From contig NZ_VEGP01000009.1 of NCBI RefSeq assembly GCF_007679495.1, positions 1-64,000 of the forward strand: a DNA stretch of 64,000 nt, written 5' to 3'. Each line of letters begins with the position of its first letter. The first letter of the stretch is position 1. Source of the DNA: Paenibacillus sp. 32O-W (lineage in GTDB: Bacteria > Bacillota > Bacilli > Paenibacillales > NBRC-103111). Shown piece by piece: positions 1 to 8,645 of this stretch. The translations under genes were made by a program, and so were the position numbers. Under the pieces are notes generated by a model that saw only the letters and a list, made by a program, of their open reading frames with translations, was not told the origin of the DNA and did not search any database.

Positions 1-212
1 ACACCACCTGAAATATACCGTTAACTCCTTGTCATACTTGGCATCAGGCAAGAATTTCAGGTGCGAAAGTTGAGTTAATTATATATTGCAAAATGAAACT
101 TACCTTCCTCATTACCTAGAAAAAACAACTGTAGTCAACATCTAATTCACCAATAGGACTAACTGCTAGAGCCTTATAGGTTGCATTATTACCTCTGTGG
201 AATGCAAAATTA

Positions 213-241
213 AAGCCCAAGCGCCAACAGCGCCTGGGCTT
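213..241 (-). terminator. Intrinsic terminator after the serine recombinase
   Basis: A 12-bp GC-rich stem with a 5-base loop (AAGCCCAGGCGC on the minus strand, one mismatch) is followed on the minus strand by the T-rich tail TTTAATTTT. It lies about 24 bp past the recombinase stop codon and would end that transcript. Confidence 0.8.
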
Positions 242-264
242 CGTCTAATAGGTAAATGCGGCTC

Positions 265-2010
265 TCAAAATACTACTTCCTTACGAGCGACACACAGCAC
301 TCCACATGTGTTGTGCTCAGAATAGGAAGGCACTTTCCCCCTTTCACTTCGCATGGACTTTTTTTGCTTATGCATCTTGCTTTGGATGCTGTTATGAAAG
401 CCTGTTTTATATACAAAGGTCAGTTTGTACGGCTCGGGACTTTCCTGATTGGAGTTCTCCCCAATAATAACTTTATCGACAATGCTTTCGAATACGTTTC
501 GGTCGAATGCAGTCAGAACCTCATTCGTTTGAAGCACTTTGCGAAAATGTTCAAGCCGTTTTCCCAAGTCAATTTCATCTTGCGCGGATTGCTCCAACTG
601 TTCCTTTTCTTCGAGCAATTTAGTAAGCGAAGTATCGAGCTCCATATACTTCTGTTCGTAAGTAGCCCTGTCTATTTTCTCATCCAGGCACAAATCAATC
701 AGTTTGCAACGTTTTTGCTCCATGGCCTCAATATCGCTAATAATTTTGTTCAGTCGCTTTTGATTATTTTGGTCACTAAACACGGACTCCATTCTTTTCA
801 TAAGCTCGTCCAGTACATCCGAATTGTTGCGGCACACCAATTTGTACGATTCGACAAAAGCACCCTCGATCAGCTTTTCCTCCAAAGCTTTGCTGTGAGA
901 GCAGTATTTCTTCCCTTTTTTCGTGGCTGTCACACACTGCCAAATCACCTTCTCATGCGGGGTTCCGCTGTGCCAGTTCCGCCGCGAGAGGTTGCTTCCG
1001 CAGAAAGCACATTCCAACTTGCTGCTGAAAGCAAATTTCCTGCTGTACTTGTCCCGCTTGCCTTTCGCGCCGCGGCGGCGATTCTCGCTCCTTCGATGCA
1101 AAATATCCTGCGCCTTCTCAAACACTTCTTCGCTGACAATCGGCTCATGATGATTTTTGACATAAAACTGATCTTCCTCGCCGTAATTGTCCAGTCTTCT
1201 CTTGGAAATTGGATCGACGGTAAATGTCTTTCCTTGCAACAAGTCGCCTTTGTACTTCTCATTCTTTATGATACCAAGAATGGTTGTGTCCTGCCATTCG
1301 ACTCTCCCGTACTTGGTTTTATGTCCAGCCTCAGTCAGTTCCTTTGCAATAACATAAGCGCCGATTCCCGATGTGTATCGTTCAAAAATATAGCGGACGA
1401 GTTCGGCTTCTTCCTGATTAACGGTTATCTGTTTCGTATTCACATCGTAATCATAGCCCAAACAACTTTGGAAGCCCACCAGTTCGCCGCGCTTCATTTT
1501 CATTTTCAAACCTTTTTTTACGTTGGCGGAGATGTTCTCCACTTCCTGCTGCGCTACGGAGCTTAGAATGACGAGCAACAATTCGCCGTCCATCGTCAGC
1601 GTATTGATATTCTCATCTTCAAAAAGTACGGCGATGTTCTTTTCCTTCAGCATACGGACGTATTTCAACGTGTCCAGCGTATTTCTTGCAAACCTGGAGA
1701 TTGACTTCGTGATGATCATATCAATTTTCCCATCCATACAATCGTTAATCATGCGTTGGAAATCCTCTCGCTTCGTTACCTGAGTCCCGGTTATGGCTTC
1801 ATCTGCATAAATATCAACCAGCACCCAGTCGCTTCGTTTGCTAACGAGATCGGTGTAATAGGCGACTTGCGACTTGTAGCTGCTCAATTGCTCCTCGGTG
1901 TCGGTACTTACGCGGGCATAAGGGGCGACGCGAAGGACATCTGATAACTTTCCGGCGTTGCGATCGGATATTTTCCTACTTGCTTTAATTACTTCTACTT
2001 CGAGAGCCAT
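265..2010 (-). CDS. Large serine recombinase (ICE integrase)
   Basis: Site-specific recombinase expected to excise and integrate the element. The N-terminal resolvase domain carries PYARVST with the nucleophile at about Ser35, followed by the ITKSISRFARN helix typical of the catalytic domain. A recombinase domain follows, then a zinc ribbon (CAFC...WQC...KYC, about residues 335-375) and a long charged coiled coil near 410-500. At 581 aa the length fits the TnpX/TndX type. The start chosen is the ATG at 2010, eight bases after GGAGG; an in-frame ATG 15 bases further upstream overlaps that ribosome site. Serine integrases usually sit at an element end, so the left attachment site is probably within bases 1-260 or just outside the window. 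The family call is firm; the exact att site is not visible. Confidence 0.93.
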   Translation of the reverse strand: MALEVEVIKASRKISDRNAGKLSDVLRVAPYARVSTDTEEQLSSYKSQVAYYTDLVSKRSDWVLVDIYADEAITGTQVTKREDFQRMINDCMDGKIDMIITKSISRFARNTLDTLKYVRMLKEKNIAVLFEDENINTLTMDGELLLVILSSVAQQEVENISANVKKGLKMKMKRGELVGFQSCLGYDYDVNTKQITVNQEEAELVRYIFERYTSGIGAYVIAKELTEAGHKTKYGRVEWQDTTILGIIKNEKYKGDLLQGKTFTVDPISKRRLDNYGEEDQFYVKNHHEPIVSEEVFEKAQDILHRRSENRRRGAKGKRDKYSRKFAFSSKLECAFCGSNLSRRNWHSGTPHEKVIWQCVTATKKGKKYCSHSKALEEKLIEGAFVESYKLVCRNNSDVLDELMKRMESVFSDQNNQKRLNKIISDIEAMEQKRCKLIDLCLDEKIDRATYEQKYMELDTSLTKLLEEKEQLEQSAQDEIDLGKRLEHFRKVLQTNEVLTAFDRNVFESIVDKVIIGENSNQESPEPYKLTFVYKTGFHNSIQSKMHKQKKSMRSERGKVPSYSEHNTCGVLCVARKEVVF

Positions 2011-2081
2011 GATGTTGTCCTCCATTCTTATTTACTTGCCATCAGTTTAATAAGAGATGGGCGGACCGACAAATGTGCGAA

Positions 2082-2228
2082 TCAAGAAGTGAGGTCCGAA
2101 ATGATGCCGTAATCCCGCATCGTTTTGTTCTTTATCAAATGAAATTCGTTTTCGGTAATCAAGGATAATGCCAGTAGCTGTCTTATCATAGCGATTTGCA
2201 TGCTGTACCGGATGAGTTTATGATTCAT
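2082..2228 (-). CDS. Small SHOCT-like protein next to recombinase
   Basis: A 48-aa protein ending in ENEFHLIKNKTMRDYGIIS. It resembles the short SHOCT-type proteins (helix, turn with 'L..G.I...EF..IK..L...YG') often found just upstream of serine recombinases in Firmicutes conjugative elements. A strong ribosome site (GGGAGG) lies five bases before the ATG. It is transcribed with the recombinase, 71 bp upstream of it. Its role is unknown; a recombination directionality or accessory function would be a guess. Confidence 0.7.
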   Translation of the reverse strand: MNHKLIRYSMQIAMIRQLLALSLITENEFHLIKNKTMRDYGIISDLTS

Positions 2229-2281
2229 AGTAACCTCCCATTATTTCATCAAAGCTGAAAATCAGAGATGCGCAACGAACA

Positions 2282-2581
2282 TTACCGTATGTGCGCATCT
2301 CTGTTTTCGCCTCTGTTTTGGTTGCTTCTCTCAAAAATCTTATCCGGCGGACAGTGGTTAGCCGTCCTCATAGGCTTCAAACCTCTTCCAGGATCGCTGC
2401 AAGCCGCCCCCATTGCGCTGAACTGTGGCTGGACGGAAGTATCATTATCCCTCCGCATGGGTCTTCGCCTTAAATGGAACCACCATTTATGGATTGCATG
2501 GGCAAAATCGCTCGCAGGTTGCCGTTTCTGATGAAAGACATACAGAAATAAATCGGCAATATGGTCGTGGCGCGCCTGCAA
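2282..2581 (-). pseudogene. Possible remnant of an ICE gene
   Basis: An open frame of 99 codons whose first half (around HIADLFLYVFHQKRQ and AIHKWWFHLRRR) looks protein-like. It has no ribosome site, only a TTG start, and a second half rich in Arg, Pro and Cys that looks like noncoding frame. I do not recognise a family. It may be the end of a decayed gene, or chance. The surrounding 2230-2997 holds nothing else I can support. Confidence 0.2.
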
Positions 2582-2997
2582 TGTGGCTTTCCGTTCTGGC
2601 CATGCGGGGAACGTACCGGATAAGATTGTATTCGGTTGTCAAGGTTCATTGAAAGGAACGGAACATGTCCCTCTATTATTCATTTCATTTTTGATGTAAA
2701 ACCGGACCTTAAATTTTAAAATATCCCTTTTTCATTTTATCTTTCTCATATAGTTCAACGAGCTTTCAACGAACGTGCATTAGGGACTGATCTCCCAATT
2801 TTATGGTATTATTATGAGAAAGACTTCTCGTTTGATTTTGGGTCAATTTGGTTAACACCATTGGGATTTCGCCGTTTGACAAGAAATTATTTCAACTGAA
2901 GTTCCACGTCACGCCGACTCAAGATTTCCGGTAGAATTGCTTTACATGTATAACTTCGAAGAGTCATAATTTTGTCGACCATACATTCTGATTTCTT

Positions 2998-3006
2998 ATT
3001 TCTTAT
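2998..3006. repeat. Left target-site duplication of the IS4-family element
   Basis: ATTTCTTAT lies directly outside the left inverted repeat. The same nine bases follow the right inverted repeat at 4452-4460. Nine bases is within the usual range for IS4-family insertions. Confidence 0.9.
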
Positions 3007-4451
3007 CACTAGCGTTGCATAAAAAATGCGTTCGTAATTTGTCAAAGTATTCTGAATGACATTTTCAGCTACACAACCAAAAACGGCAGCAACCAAGCAA
3101 AAGGTAGCCACTGTCCATTTGGTAGTTTTATACATTTATTACAATCGTGATAACAGCAACCAATACCTAATTCCTTTTCTGTCGCCCTCTGGATGTTCGT
3201 TTGGACTGGTAATTCATTCTACCTATCCATTGTTCGAACGTTTGCCAAAGAAACACTTTTAGCCATCTCCTGATCTGCAACAAGCTGTGCTGACTGTTTT
3301 GTTCCAGTTTGACAAGGAGCAACAGGCAGTAGGCAATGAGTGCGAGTAATACTTGGTTTCGTACCGCATTTTCACTCGTTCCATAGAAGTTCTTGATCTT
3401 TACATGCTGCTTTATCCACTTGAAAAACAGCTCAATTTGCCAACGCCAACGATAGATGTCGCTGAGTTCTTCTGCTTCCAGGTCGAACCGATTCGTAATG
3501 ATTCGAATGAGATTTCCCTTCGAATCAAGCGTTTCAATGAGTCGCAGCACGTTATCTACCCGCTTTTGAGGCGTTCCAAGAAGGATCATGGAATCCGATA
3601 AAACGGAGCTTTCCAAGGGGATTTTGAATTCATAAAGATGACGGATTTCGGCGTTATCTTTTAGACGAGAAGCGAAAAAGATGCCTTTGTCCGTGTATTC
3701 ATCAAATTTTTCATAATCCACATACCCTCGATCAAAGACGTACATCATACCGATCTCATCAATCAACGATTCCATTTGAGTGCGGTCATTGGACTTGGCA
3801 CCCGTGATGGTTATTTTTTCAGGATACACATCCCCCTGGTCGGCAAAGACGAGACGAAGATGAAGTTTGATGCCAGCCTTGGTTTTACGGAAAGTTGCCC
3901 ATTTGTACTTCTGCAAACACAGCCCAATCGTTGTAGAATCAATGATTTTCATGTCTTTTCGAAGGGAATACGTGTTGCCCGAGTGTCTCTGAATTTGCCC
4001 TACAAGGTCAACAAATATTTCTTCAAGCAAAGCTGGATCTACTCGATTGTTTTTGCGACTAAGCTGAGCGGGACTAATCGACGACAGTCCTAACTCTCGC
4101 TGGAATTTCTTTGATAAAACATCATCTGCAATGGCTCGGAGTCCTTCTCGTTGCTGAAGTTGAGCATGCAAAAACAGGAGTAGATATGCTTTGGTCGTTA
4201 ACTTTTTCACGTACTTGTCCTGATCCGTTTCGTCTATCCGTTGTTGAAATTTCACAATATTAATGGGTGAAATGTATTTACCAAATGAAGAAAATAGGGT
4301 ATTCTTGTCCATGGTCTATCCTTTGCGTTGGATTTGGACAGGAACTACCTGACCTTTCCAGTGTAAAGGATTTTTTTATGCCTGAGAACACTTGAACGCT
4401 GAAAGTTATGATGATTTTGAATGGTATGAAAAGATTAATGCAACGCTAGTG
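3007..4451 (-). mobile_element. Complete IS4-family insertion sequence
   Basis: A 1445-bp element bounded by perfect 14-bp inverted repeats: CACTAGCGTTGCAT at 3007-3020 and its reverse complement at 4438-4451. It is flanked by the 9-bp direct repeat ATTTCTTAT. It contains one intact transposase on the minus strand. Length and structure resemble IS4Bsu1-type elements. Its right end is about 60 bp upstream of the GHKL ATPase gene, so it separates that gene from whatever promoter lay upstream. Intact ends, target duplication and reading frame suggest a recent insertion. Confidence 0.93.
3167..4312 (-). CDS. IS4-family DDE transposase
   Basis: A 381-aa transposase that would cut and paste the surrounding insertion sequence. 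The DDE core shows KIIDSTT (first Asp), FDRGYVDYEKFD (second Asp) and YRWRWQIELFFKWIK. The last gives the IS4 family signature Y-(2)-R-(3)-E-(6)-K with the catalytic Glu. The N-terminus (SPINIVKFQQ...) and C-terminus (FEQWIGRMNY) match the IS4Bsu1-like group as I recall it. The start has AAAGGA seven bases upstream. No stop or frameshift interrupts it, so it is probably active. Confidence 0.94.
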   Translation of the reverse strand: MDKNTLFSSFGKYISPINIVKFQQRIDETDQDKYVKKLTTKAYLLLFLHAQLQQREGLRAIADDVLSKKFQRELGLSSISPAQLSRKNNRVDPALLEEIFVDLVGQIQRHSGNTYSLRKDMKIIDSTTIGLCLQKYKWATFRKTKAGIKLHLRLVFADQGDVYPEKITITGAKSNDRTQMESLIDEIGMMYVFDRGYVDYEKFDEYTDKGIFFASRLKDNAEIRHLYEFKIPLESSVLSDSMILLGTPQKRVDNVLRLIETLDSKGNLIRIITNRFDLEAEELSDIYRWRWQIELFFKWIKQHVKIKNFYGTSENAVRNQVLLALIAYCLLLLVKLEQNSQHSLLQIRRWLKVFLWQTFEQWIGRMNYQSKRTSRGRQKRN

Positions 4452-4460
4452 ATTTCTTAT
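4452..4460. repeat. Right target-site duplication of the IS4-family element
   Basis: ATTTCTTAT directly follows the right inverted repeat and is identical to 2998-3006. Confidence 0.9.
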
Positions 4461-4510
4461 AGAAGATTTATTTGAAAACCTGATTGTTAATGAAAGCGGG
4501 GACATCTAAT

Positions 4511-7500
4511 ATGTCGTACATTTCAAAGATTAAGCGTTCTAAAGAAAAAGTTTATAGTCATGCGATTGCTACGAAAATCCTCGACTTGATGGATAAATTG
4601 AGATTTGACGAAAATGGAGATTCTGCAAGGCGTTGGGTATGGGAGCTATTACAAAATGCAAAAGATGTTGCACACGAAAATTGCGATCTAACAATTGAAA
4701 TTGATTTTAAAGTAGATAAGGAAAATAAAATTATTGAATTTAAGCATAACGGGAAGCCTTTCACAACGGATAATGTGACCTTTTTGATTGAGCAGGTTTC
4801 GACAAAAGAGAGGACAACGCAGGAAACTGTCAAGAAAAAAACGGGGAAATTCGGAACAGGCTTTCTCACGACACATTTACTGTCTGAAAAAGTTGAAATT
4901 GAAGGTGTGCTTAAGGAATTAGATGAACCATATAAAAAATTCAAGATCCGACTTGATCGAAGCGGTACTGATATTCATGAAATTATCGCTTCGGTGAACA
5001 ATTCACATGCATCACTTGAAGATATTGATCTTCAAGTTCCATACGATGATTATTCACCTGATGGGTTCAATACCGTTTTCAGATATGTTTTGGACGAAAG
5101 CGGCGTAAAAGTAGCCCAAACTGGATTAAATGACCTACACATTGCACTGGCTTATACGTTAGTCTTTTTGCCTGAGATAAAATCCGTAAATATAGCCAAT
5201 GAGAACGTTCAATACGAGTTGTCAAGAAGCCACCGTGAATTAGGAGATAATATTAAGCTTTACAAAGTGACAAAAAGCGAATTGTGGGATGAAGTCGAGA
5301 CTCAAATTGCGGTTTTAACTGAAAACGATGTTTCTATAGCTGTCGAAATTGAATTTGCTGAGAATAGAATCTTTCTAAAAGAGTATAATCCACTATTGCC
5401 TAGATTGTTTTGTGATTTTCCTTTAATTGGTACAGAGGATTTTTCATTTCCCGTTGTTGTAAATAGTCCTAATTTTAATCCAAATGAACCGAGAAACGGT
5501 GTATACCTCACAGATCGTCCAGGGCAAAAAATTGAGGAGAATAAATCAATAATTCTTAAAGCGTTAGAGCTCTATAACACTTTGTTGGAACATGCCTCAA
5601 AGGAAAACTGGGGAAATATTCATTTACTTGCAAAAATACCGAATCAGAAAGAAAAAGCATGGATTTCAAAAGAATGGTTTAATAGTGAAGTACTCCAACC
5701 TATTAAATCTAAAATACTAAATACTCCAATCGTAGATACCGAAGACGGTAGGAGAATTACAATTCTTCGCGAGGATGGTAAGGCAAATGTCTGGTTTCCT
5801 TCAGCATCTTCTAAAGACCTAAGAAATAAGATTTGGGATTTAGGGTATCAGTGGATACCATCAATGTTACCACGGAAAGCTCATATTGATGTTTGGTATG
5901 AGCTTATATGGCCTGAAATGAGCCAGCTTACACCGAAAGTGATTACTTATTCAATCCATCAGAGAAGTGACTTGGATAATTTGGCCAAATCACTTGTAAA
6001 AGGTATTGATCCCATCTCATGGCTAAATTCTTATTATCAGATATTAAATTTAGACCAAGATTGTTTGAATGATGTGAACAACGACCAATATTCGGTTATT
6101 CCCAACCAAAAGGGCATTTTTAAGAAAAAATCAGAATTGAAAATTGATAAGAATATCGATGAGGAATTAAAGAACGTAATGGAACTACTAGGAATAGATA
6201 TTCGAGATTACTTAGTACATAATAAAGTAGCAACTGGTCAAATCAAATATGCAGTTAAACGACAAGAAGAAATCGTAGATGAAATGAACAAAATAATAAG
6301 AGAAGGAAAACGCGAAAAAATATCGCATGCTTGCAATTATTTAGTAGCGTTATATTCCCAAGCACCTGATTTTCCAAGTAAGAGAAAATTAATTTACCAA
6401 TTTTGTAAGGCAATTTATCCAGATGAGATACACGAAGAAAGAATAATATATAATTGGTCCGAAAGCATTTGGAATGAAGTTGATAAAAGGCAGATTAGGT
6501 GGATTGCTCAGACCATAGCTAACACAGGGAGTGTTTCTGCATTAACAGAATACCTGCAGTGGAACAGCGCATCACAAACTCTTGGCTGGTTAAACAGTTT
6601 TATTTCATTCTTGATAGATAACGATTACGATAATATATTAAACAACAGTATCAATCCAATTCTGCCTAATCAGTATGGTGAATTTGTCATAAAAGATGAT
6701 CTGTATTTGGATGACGGCAAAATTGACGGAGCTTTAAAAGACATTTCTGCTGAACTGGGATACGATTTCAGAAAAGAATTGCTTGACCTAAATATATTTT
6801 TGGATTTGCCGGAAACCCGAGTGAAGAAGGAACAGGATGTAGCAGACCAAATATCTGTTCTGTTAACAAAACGACTTAATGAATATCCGAGGAGCGAGGA
6901 AACTAAAGTAATATTCAGAAAAATTTTCGTGTGGTTTAATGAGAACAAAAACAAAGAAAAAGCCAAAAAGTTGTTTCATGAAATATATAAAAATAAACAT
7001 AAGCTTATTGATGATGAAGAGATTGCGATTAATATGGAAAAAGCAGAAAAGTTTGATCGAATACTTAATAAGTATGGACTTACGGATGAATTGGCTTTGG
7101 AAAATCTATTATCAACTCAATCGACGTTAGAAGCTGAAGCCCTAGGGGTTAAGCAAAAAATTACAGAAGAATTTTTGATTCAGTCGGGGATCTTTTCGGA
7201 TAAAGGTTTGGAGAGAGCGTTAGAGAACAGCTTCTTTGCTGAAAACTTTATTCATATATCTGATAGTAACCCTATTAAATTTAACTATGTGCAAAATATA
7301 TTGAATAGGTCCAGAGAGAATATATTGAACTACTTAAAAAGAAAACCAGATTATAATTTAGATAATATAATTGAAATTGATAAGACTATTTTTTTGATAT
7401 CGAAAAATAACGAGGAAATTTACCTTATTACCCGACCGTCTGATTTTGGCCAAATAATAATTTATTATGATACGGAAAAAGACGTACTTGATTATGAGAA

Positions 7501-7612
7501 GGACTGGGAAATATGGGTTGAAAATGGTCGGGATGAGCCAGAGAAAATAACATTTGGGAAAATACTAAAAACTACGGGAATAAACAAAATTCCATTGAGA
7601 AAAATACGATAG
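4511..7612 (+). CDS. Large GHKL/sacsin-like ATPase, candidate defence protein
   Basis: A 1033-aa protein with an N-terminal HSP90-like (GHKL) ATP-binding domain: the N box WELLQNAKD around residues 44-52, a sacsin-type HNGKPF motif where DxGxG is usual, and the G2 box GKFGTGF near 117-123. The remaining 800 residues are mostly helical and charged with no domain I recognise. The likely start is the ATG at 4511 (GCGGGG upstream); in-frame TTG 4484 and ATG 4490 are alternatives. The TIR-like gene begins nine bases after its stop, so the two form an operon. Large GHKL proteins of this kind occur in bacterial conflict systems. Base composition is much more AT-rich than the transfer genes. Function as a sensor or regulator of the TIR partner is inference. 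Confidence 0.72.
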   Translation: MSYISKIKRSKEKVYSHAIATKILDLMDKLRFDENGDSARRWVWELLQNAKDVAHENCDLTIEIDFKVDKENKIIEFKHNGKPFTTDNVTFLIEQVSTKERTTQETVKKKTGKFGTGFLTTHLLSEKVEIEGVLKELDEPYKKFKIRLDRSGTDIHEIIASVNNSHASLEDIDLQVPYDDYSPDGFNTVFRYVLDESGVKVAQTGLNDLHIALAYTLVFLPEIKSVNIANENVQYELSRSHRELGDNIKLYKVTKSELWDEVETQIAVLTENDVSIAVEIEFAENRIFLKEYNPLLPRLFCDFPLIGTEDFSFPVVVNSPNFNPNEPRNGVYLTDRPGQKIEENKSIILKALELYNTLLEHASKENWGNIHLLAKIPNQKEKAWISKEWFNSEVLQPIKSKILNTPIVDTEDGRRITILREDGKANVWFPSASSKDLRNKIWDLGYQWIPSMLPRKAHIDVWYELIWPEMSQLTPKVITYSIHQRSDLDNLAKSLVKGIDPISWLNSYYQILNLDQDCLNDVNNDQYSVIPNQKGIFKKKSELKIDKNIDEELKNVMELLGIDIRDYLVHNKVATGQIKYAVKRQEEIVDEMNKIIREGKREKISHACNYLVALYSQAPDFPSKRKLIYQFCKAIYPDEIHEERIIYNWSESIWNEVDKRQIRWIAQTIANTGSVSALTEYLQWNSASQTLGWLNSFISFLIDNDYDNILNNSINPILPNQYGEFVIKDDLYLDDGKIDGALKDISAELGYDFRKELLDLNIFLDLPETRVKKEQDVADQISVLLTKRLNEYPRSEETKVIFRKIFVWFNENKNKEKAKKLFHEIYKNKHKLIDDEEIAINMEKAEKFDRILNKYGLTDELALENLLSTQSTLEAEALGVKQKITEEFLIQSGIFSDKGLERALENSFFAENFIHISDSNPIKFNYVQNILNRSRENILNYLKRKPDYNLDNIIEIDKTIFLISKNNEEIYLITRPSDFGQIIIYYDTEKDVLDYEKDWEIWVENGRDEPEKITFGKILKTTGINKIPLRKIR

Positions 7613-7621
7613 GTGTATTAA

Positions 7622-8461
7622 ATGTCCTTAGATATCGATATCACTAAGTTACTCGCGAAGGAAATTACGACCAATATAATATGTCGAGAATTTCAATTAA
7701 AACCTAGTGCTATTGCTACATATATATGTGCTTTGGCGAATACTGGACTCGGTTATATTATAATTGGGGCTACGTATGATGGTGAGAATTTTTATTTAAA
7801 TGGAATCAGTCAGAAGTTTAATTTTCAAAATATAATTGATAGTGCGCTAAAACTATTTTCTTCGCGACCTGAAATTGAATATGCCATTCTGGAAAAGGAA
7901 AACAAATATTTGTTTGTGATTAAGGTGTTAAAATCCAAACATAGTATCTTTGTACTTAATAGCAAATATGTCTTAGAAGGTTCGGACATAATAAAATGCG
8001 AAGGAGCGATCGAATTGGATACTTCAAAAGTTTTCATTGTTCATGGGCATGACAATGAAGCTAAATATACAACAGCACGATTCGTTGAAAAATTGGGATT
8101 GGAAGCAATTATTTTACACGAACAAGCAAGCAAAGGAAAGACAATTATAGAAAAAATAGAAGAACATTCCAATGTTGGATTCGCAATTGTATTATATACT
8201 TCTTGTGACGTCGGGAAATCGAAAGATGAGCCAGAGTTAAAACCACGCGCAAGACAAAATGTAATTTTTGAGCATGGGTATCTTATTGGAAAAATAGGAC
8301 GAGAAAATGTATGTGCACTTGTAAAGGGAGATGTTGAAAAACCTAATGATATCTCTGGTGTTGTTTATGTTGATATGGATAGTCACGGCGCTTGGAAAAT
8401 AGCATTAGCTAGAGAGATGAAAAGTTCAGGCTACGACATAGATATGAATAAAATTTACTAG
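7622..8461 (+). CDS. AlbA_2-like plus TIR-like (PF10137-type) protein
   Basis: A 279-aa two-domain protein. Residues 1-120 resemble the Schlafen AlbA_2 fold (CALANTGLGYIIIGATYDG). Residues about 136-279 match the TIR-like nucleotide-binding domain seen in CBASS and Pycsar effectors: KVFIVHGHDNEAK, AIILHEQASKGKTIIEKIE, PRARQNVIFEHGYLIGKIGR. TIR-like domains of this group commonly degrade NAD or bind nucleotides; the Glu in NVIFEHGY is the likely key acidic residue. It follows the GHKL ATPase gene by nine bases with AGGTG before the ATG, so the pair is probably co-translated. I infer an abortive-infection effector controlled by the GHKL partner. No nucleotide cyclase gene is adjacent, so it is not a standard CBASS or Pycsar set. 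Confidence 0.75.
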   Translation: MSLDIDITKLLAKEITTNIICREFQLKPSAIATYICALANTGLGYIIIGATYDGENFYLNGISQKFNFQNIIDSALKLFSSRPEIEYAILEKENKYLFVIKVLKSKHSIFVLNSKYVLEGSDIIKCEGAIELDTSKVFIVHGHDNEAKYTTARFVEKLGLEAIILHEQASKGKTIIEKIEEHSNVGFAIVLYTSCDVGKSKDEPELKPRARQNVIFEHGYLIGKIGRENVCALVKGDVEKPNDISGVVYVDMDSHGAWKIALAREMKSSGYDIDMNKIY

Positions 8462-8495
8462 AAAAGAACTAGTTAATTCTAATGTTTTATTCTGA

Positions 8496-8544
8496 CTTAG
8501 GGGGAGTTTTGGTGATTTAACCTTATTGTTATAACTCCCCCAAG
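8496..8544. repeat. Inverted repeat between convergent operons
   Basis: The arms CTTAGGGGGAGTT and AACTCCCCCAAG pair over 12 positions with one bulge, around a 24-base loop. It lies between the TIR-like gene (+) and the type III Res gene (-). No T-tract follows on either strand, so it is not a standard intrinsic terminator. It could still stop or protect the ends of the two convergent mRNAs. The rest of 8462-8645 holds nothing else recognised. Confidence 0.55.
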
Positions 8545-8645
8545 TTCGCTCTGATTGCATATGATGAATTCGACTCAGAAGCGCAAACTCTTTTTTATGC
8601 GTTTTTTTACGATGATTTGAGCATGCATCAAGCTAGCGTTTTGCG

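Noticed and set aside
256-1566. 436-codon plus-strand open frame opposite the serine recombinase
   Set aside because: It is the antisense shadow of a gene with clear recombinase motifs, and has no ribosome site or recognisable protein pattern.
2887-3135. 82-codon minus-strand frame crossing the left end of the IS
   Set aside because: It runs through the inverted repeat and the target duplication, so it is a chance frame created by the insertion.
4511-8461. GHKL-TIR pair as CBASS, Pycsar or Thoeris
   Set aside because: No CD-NTase, uridylate or adenylate cyclase, or ThsA-type gene adjoins it, so the known system names do not fit.
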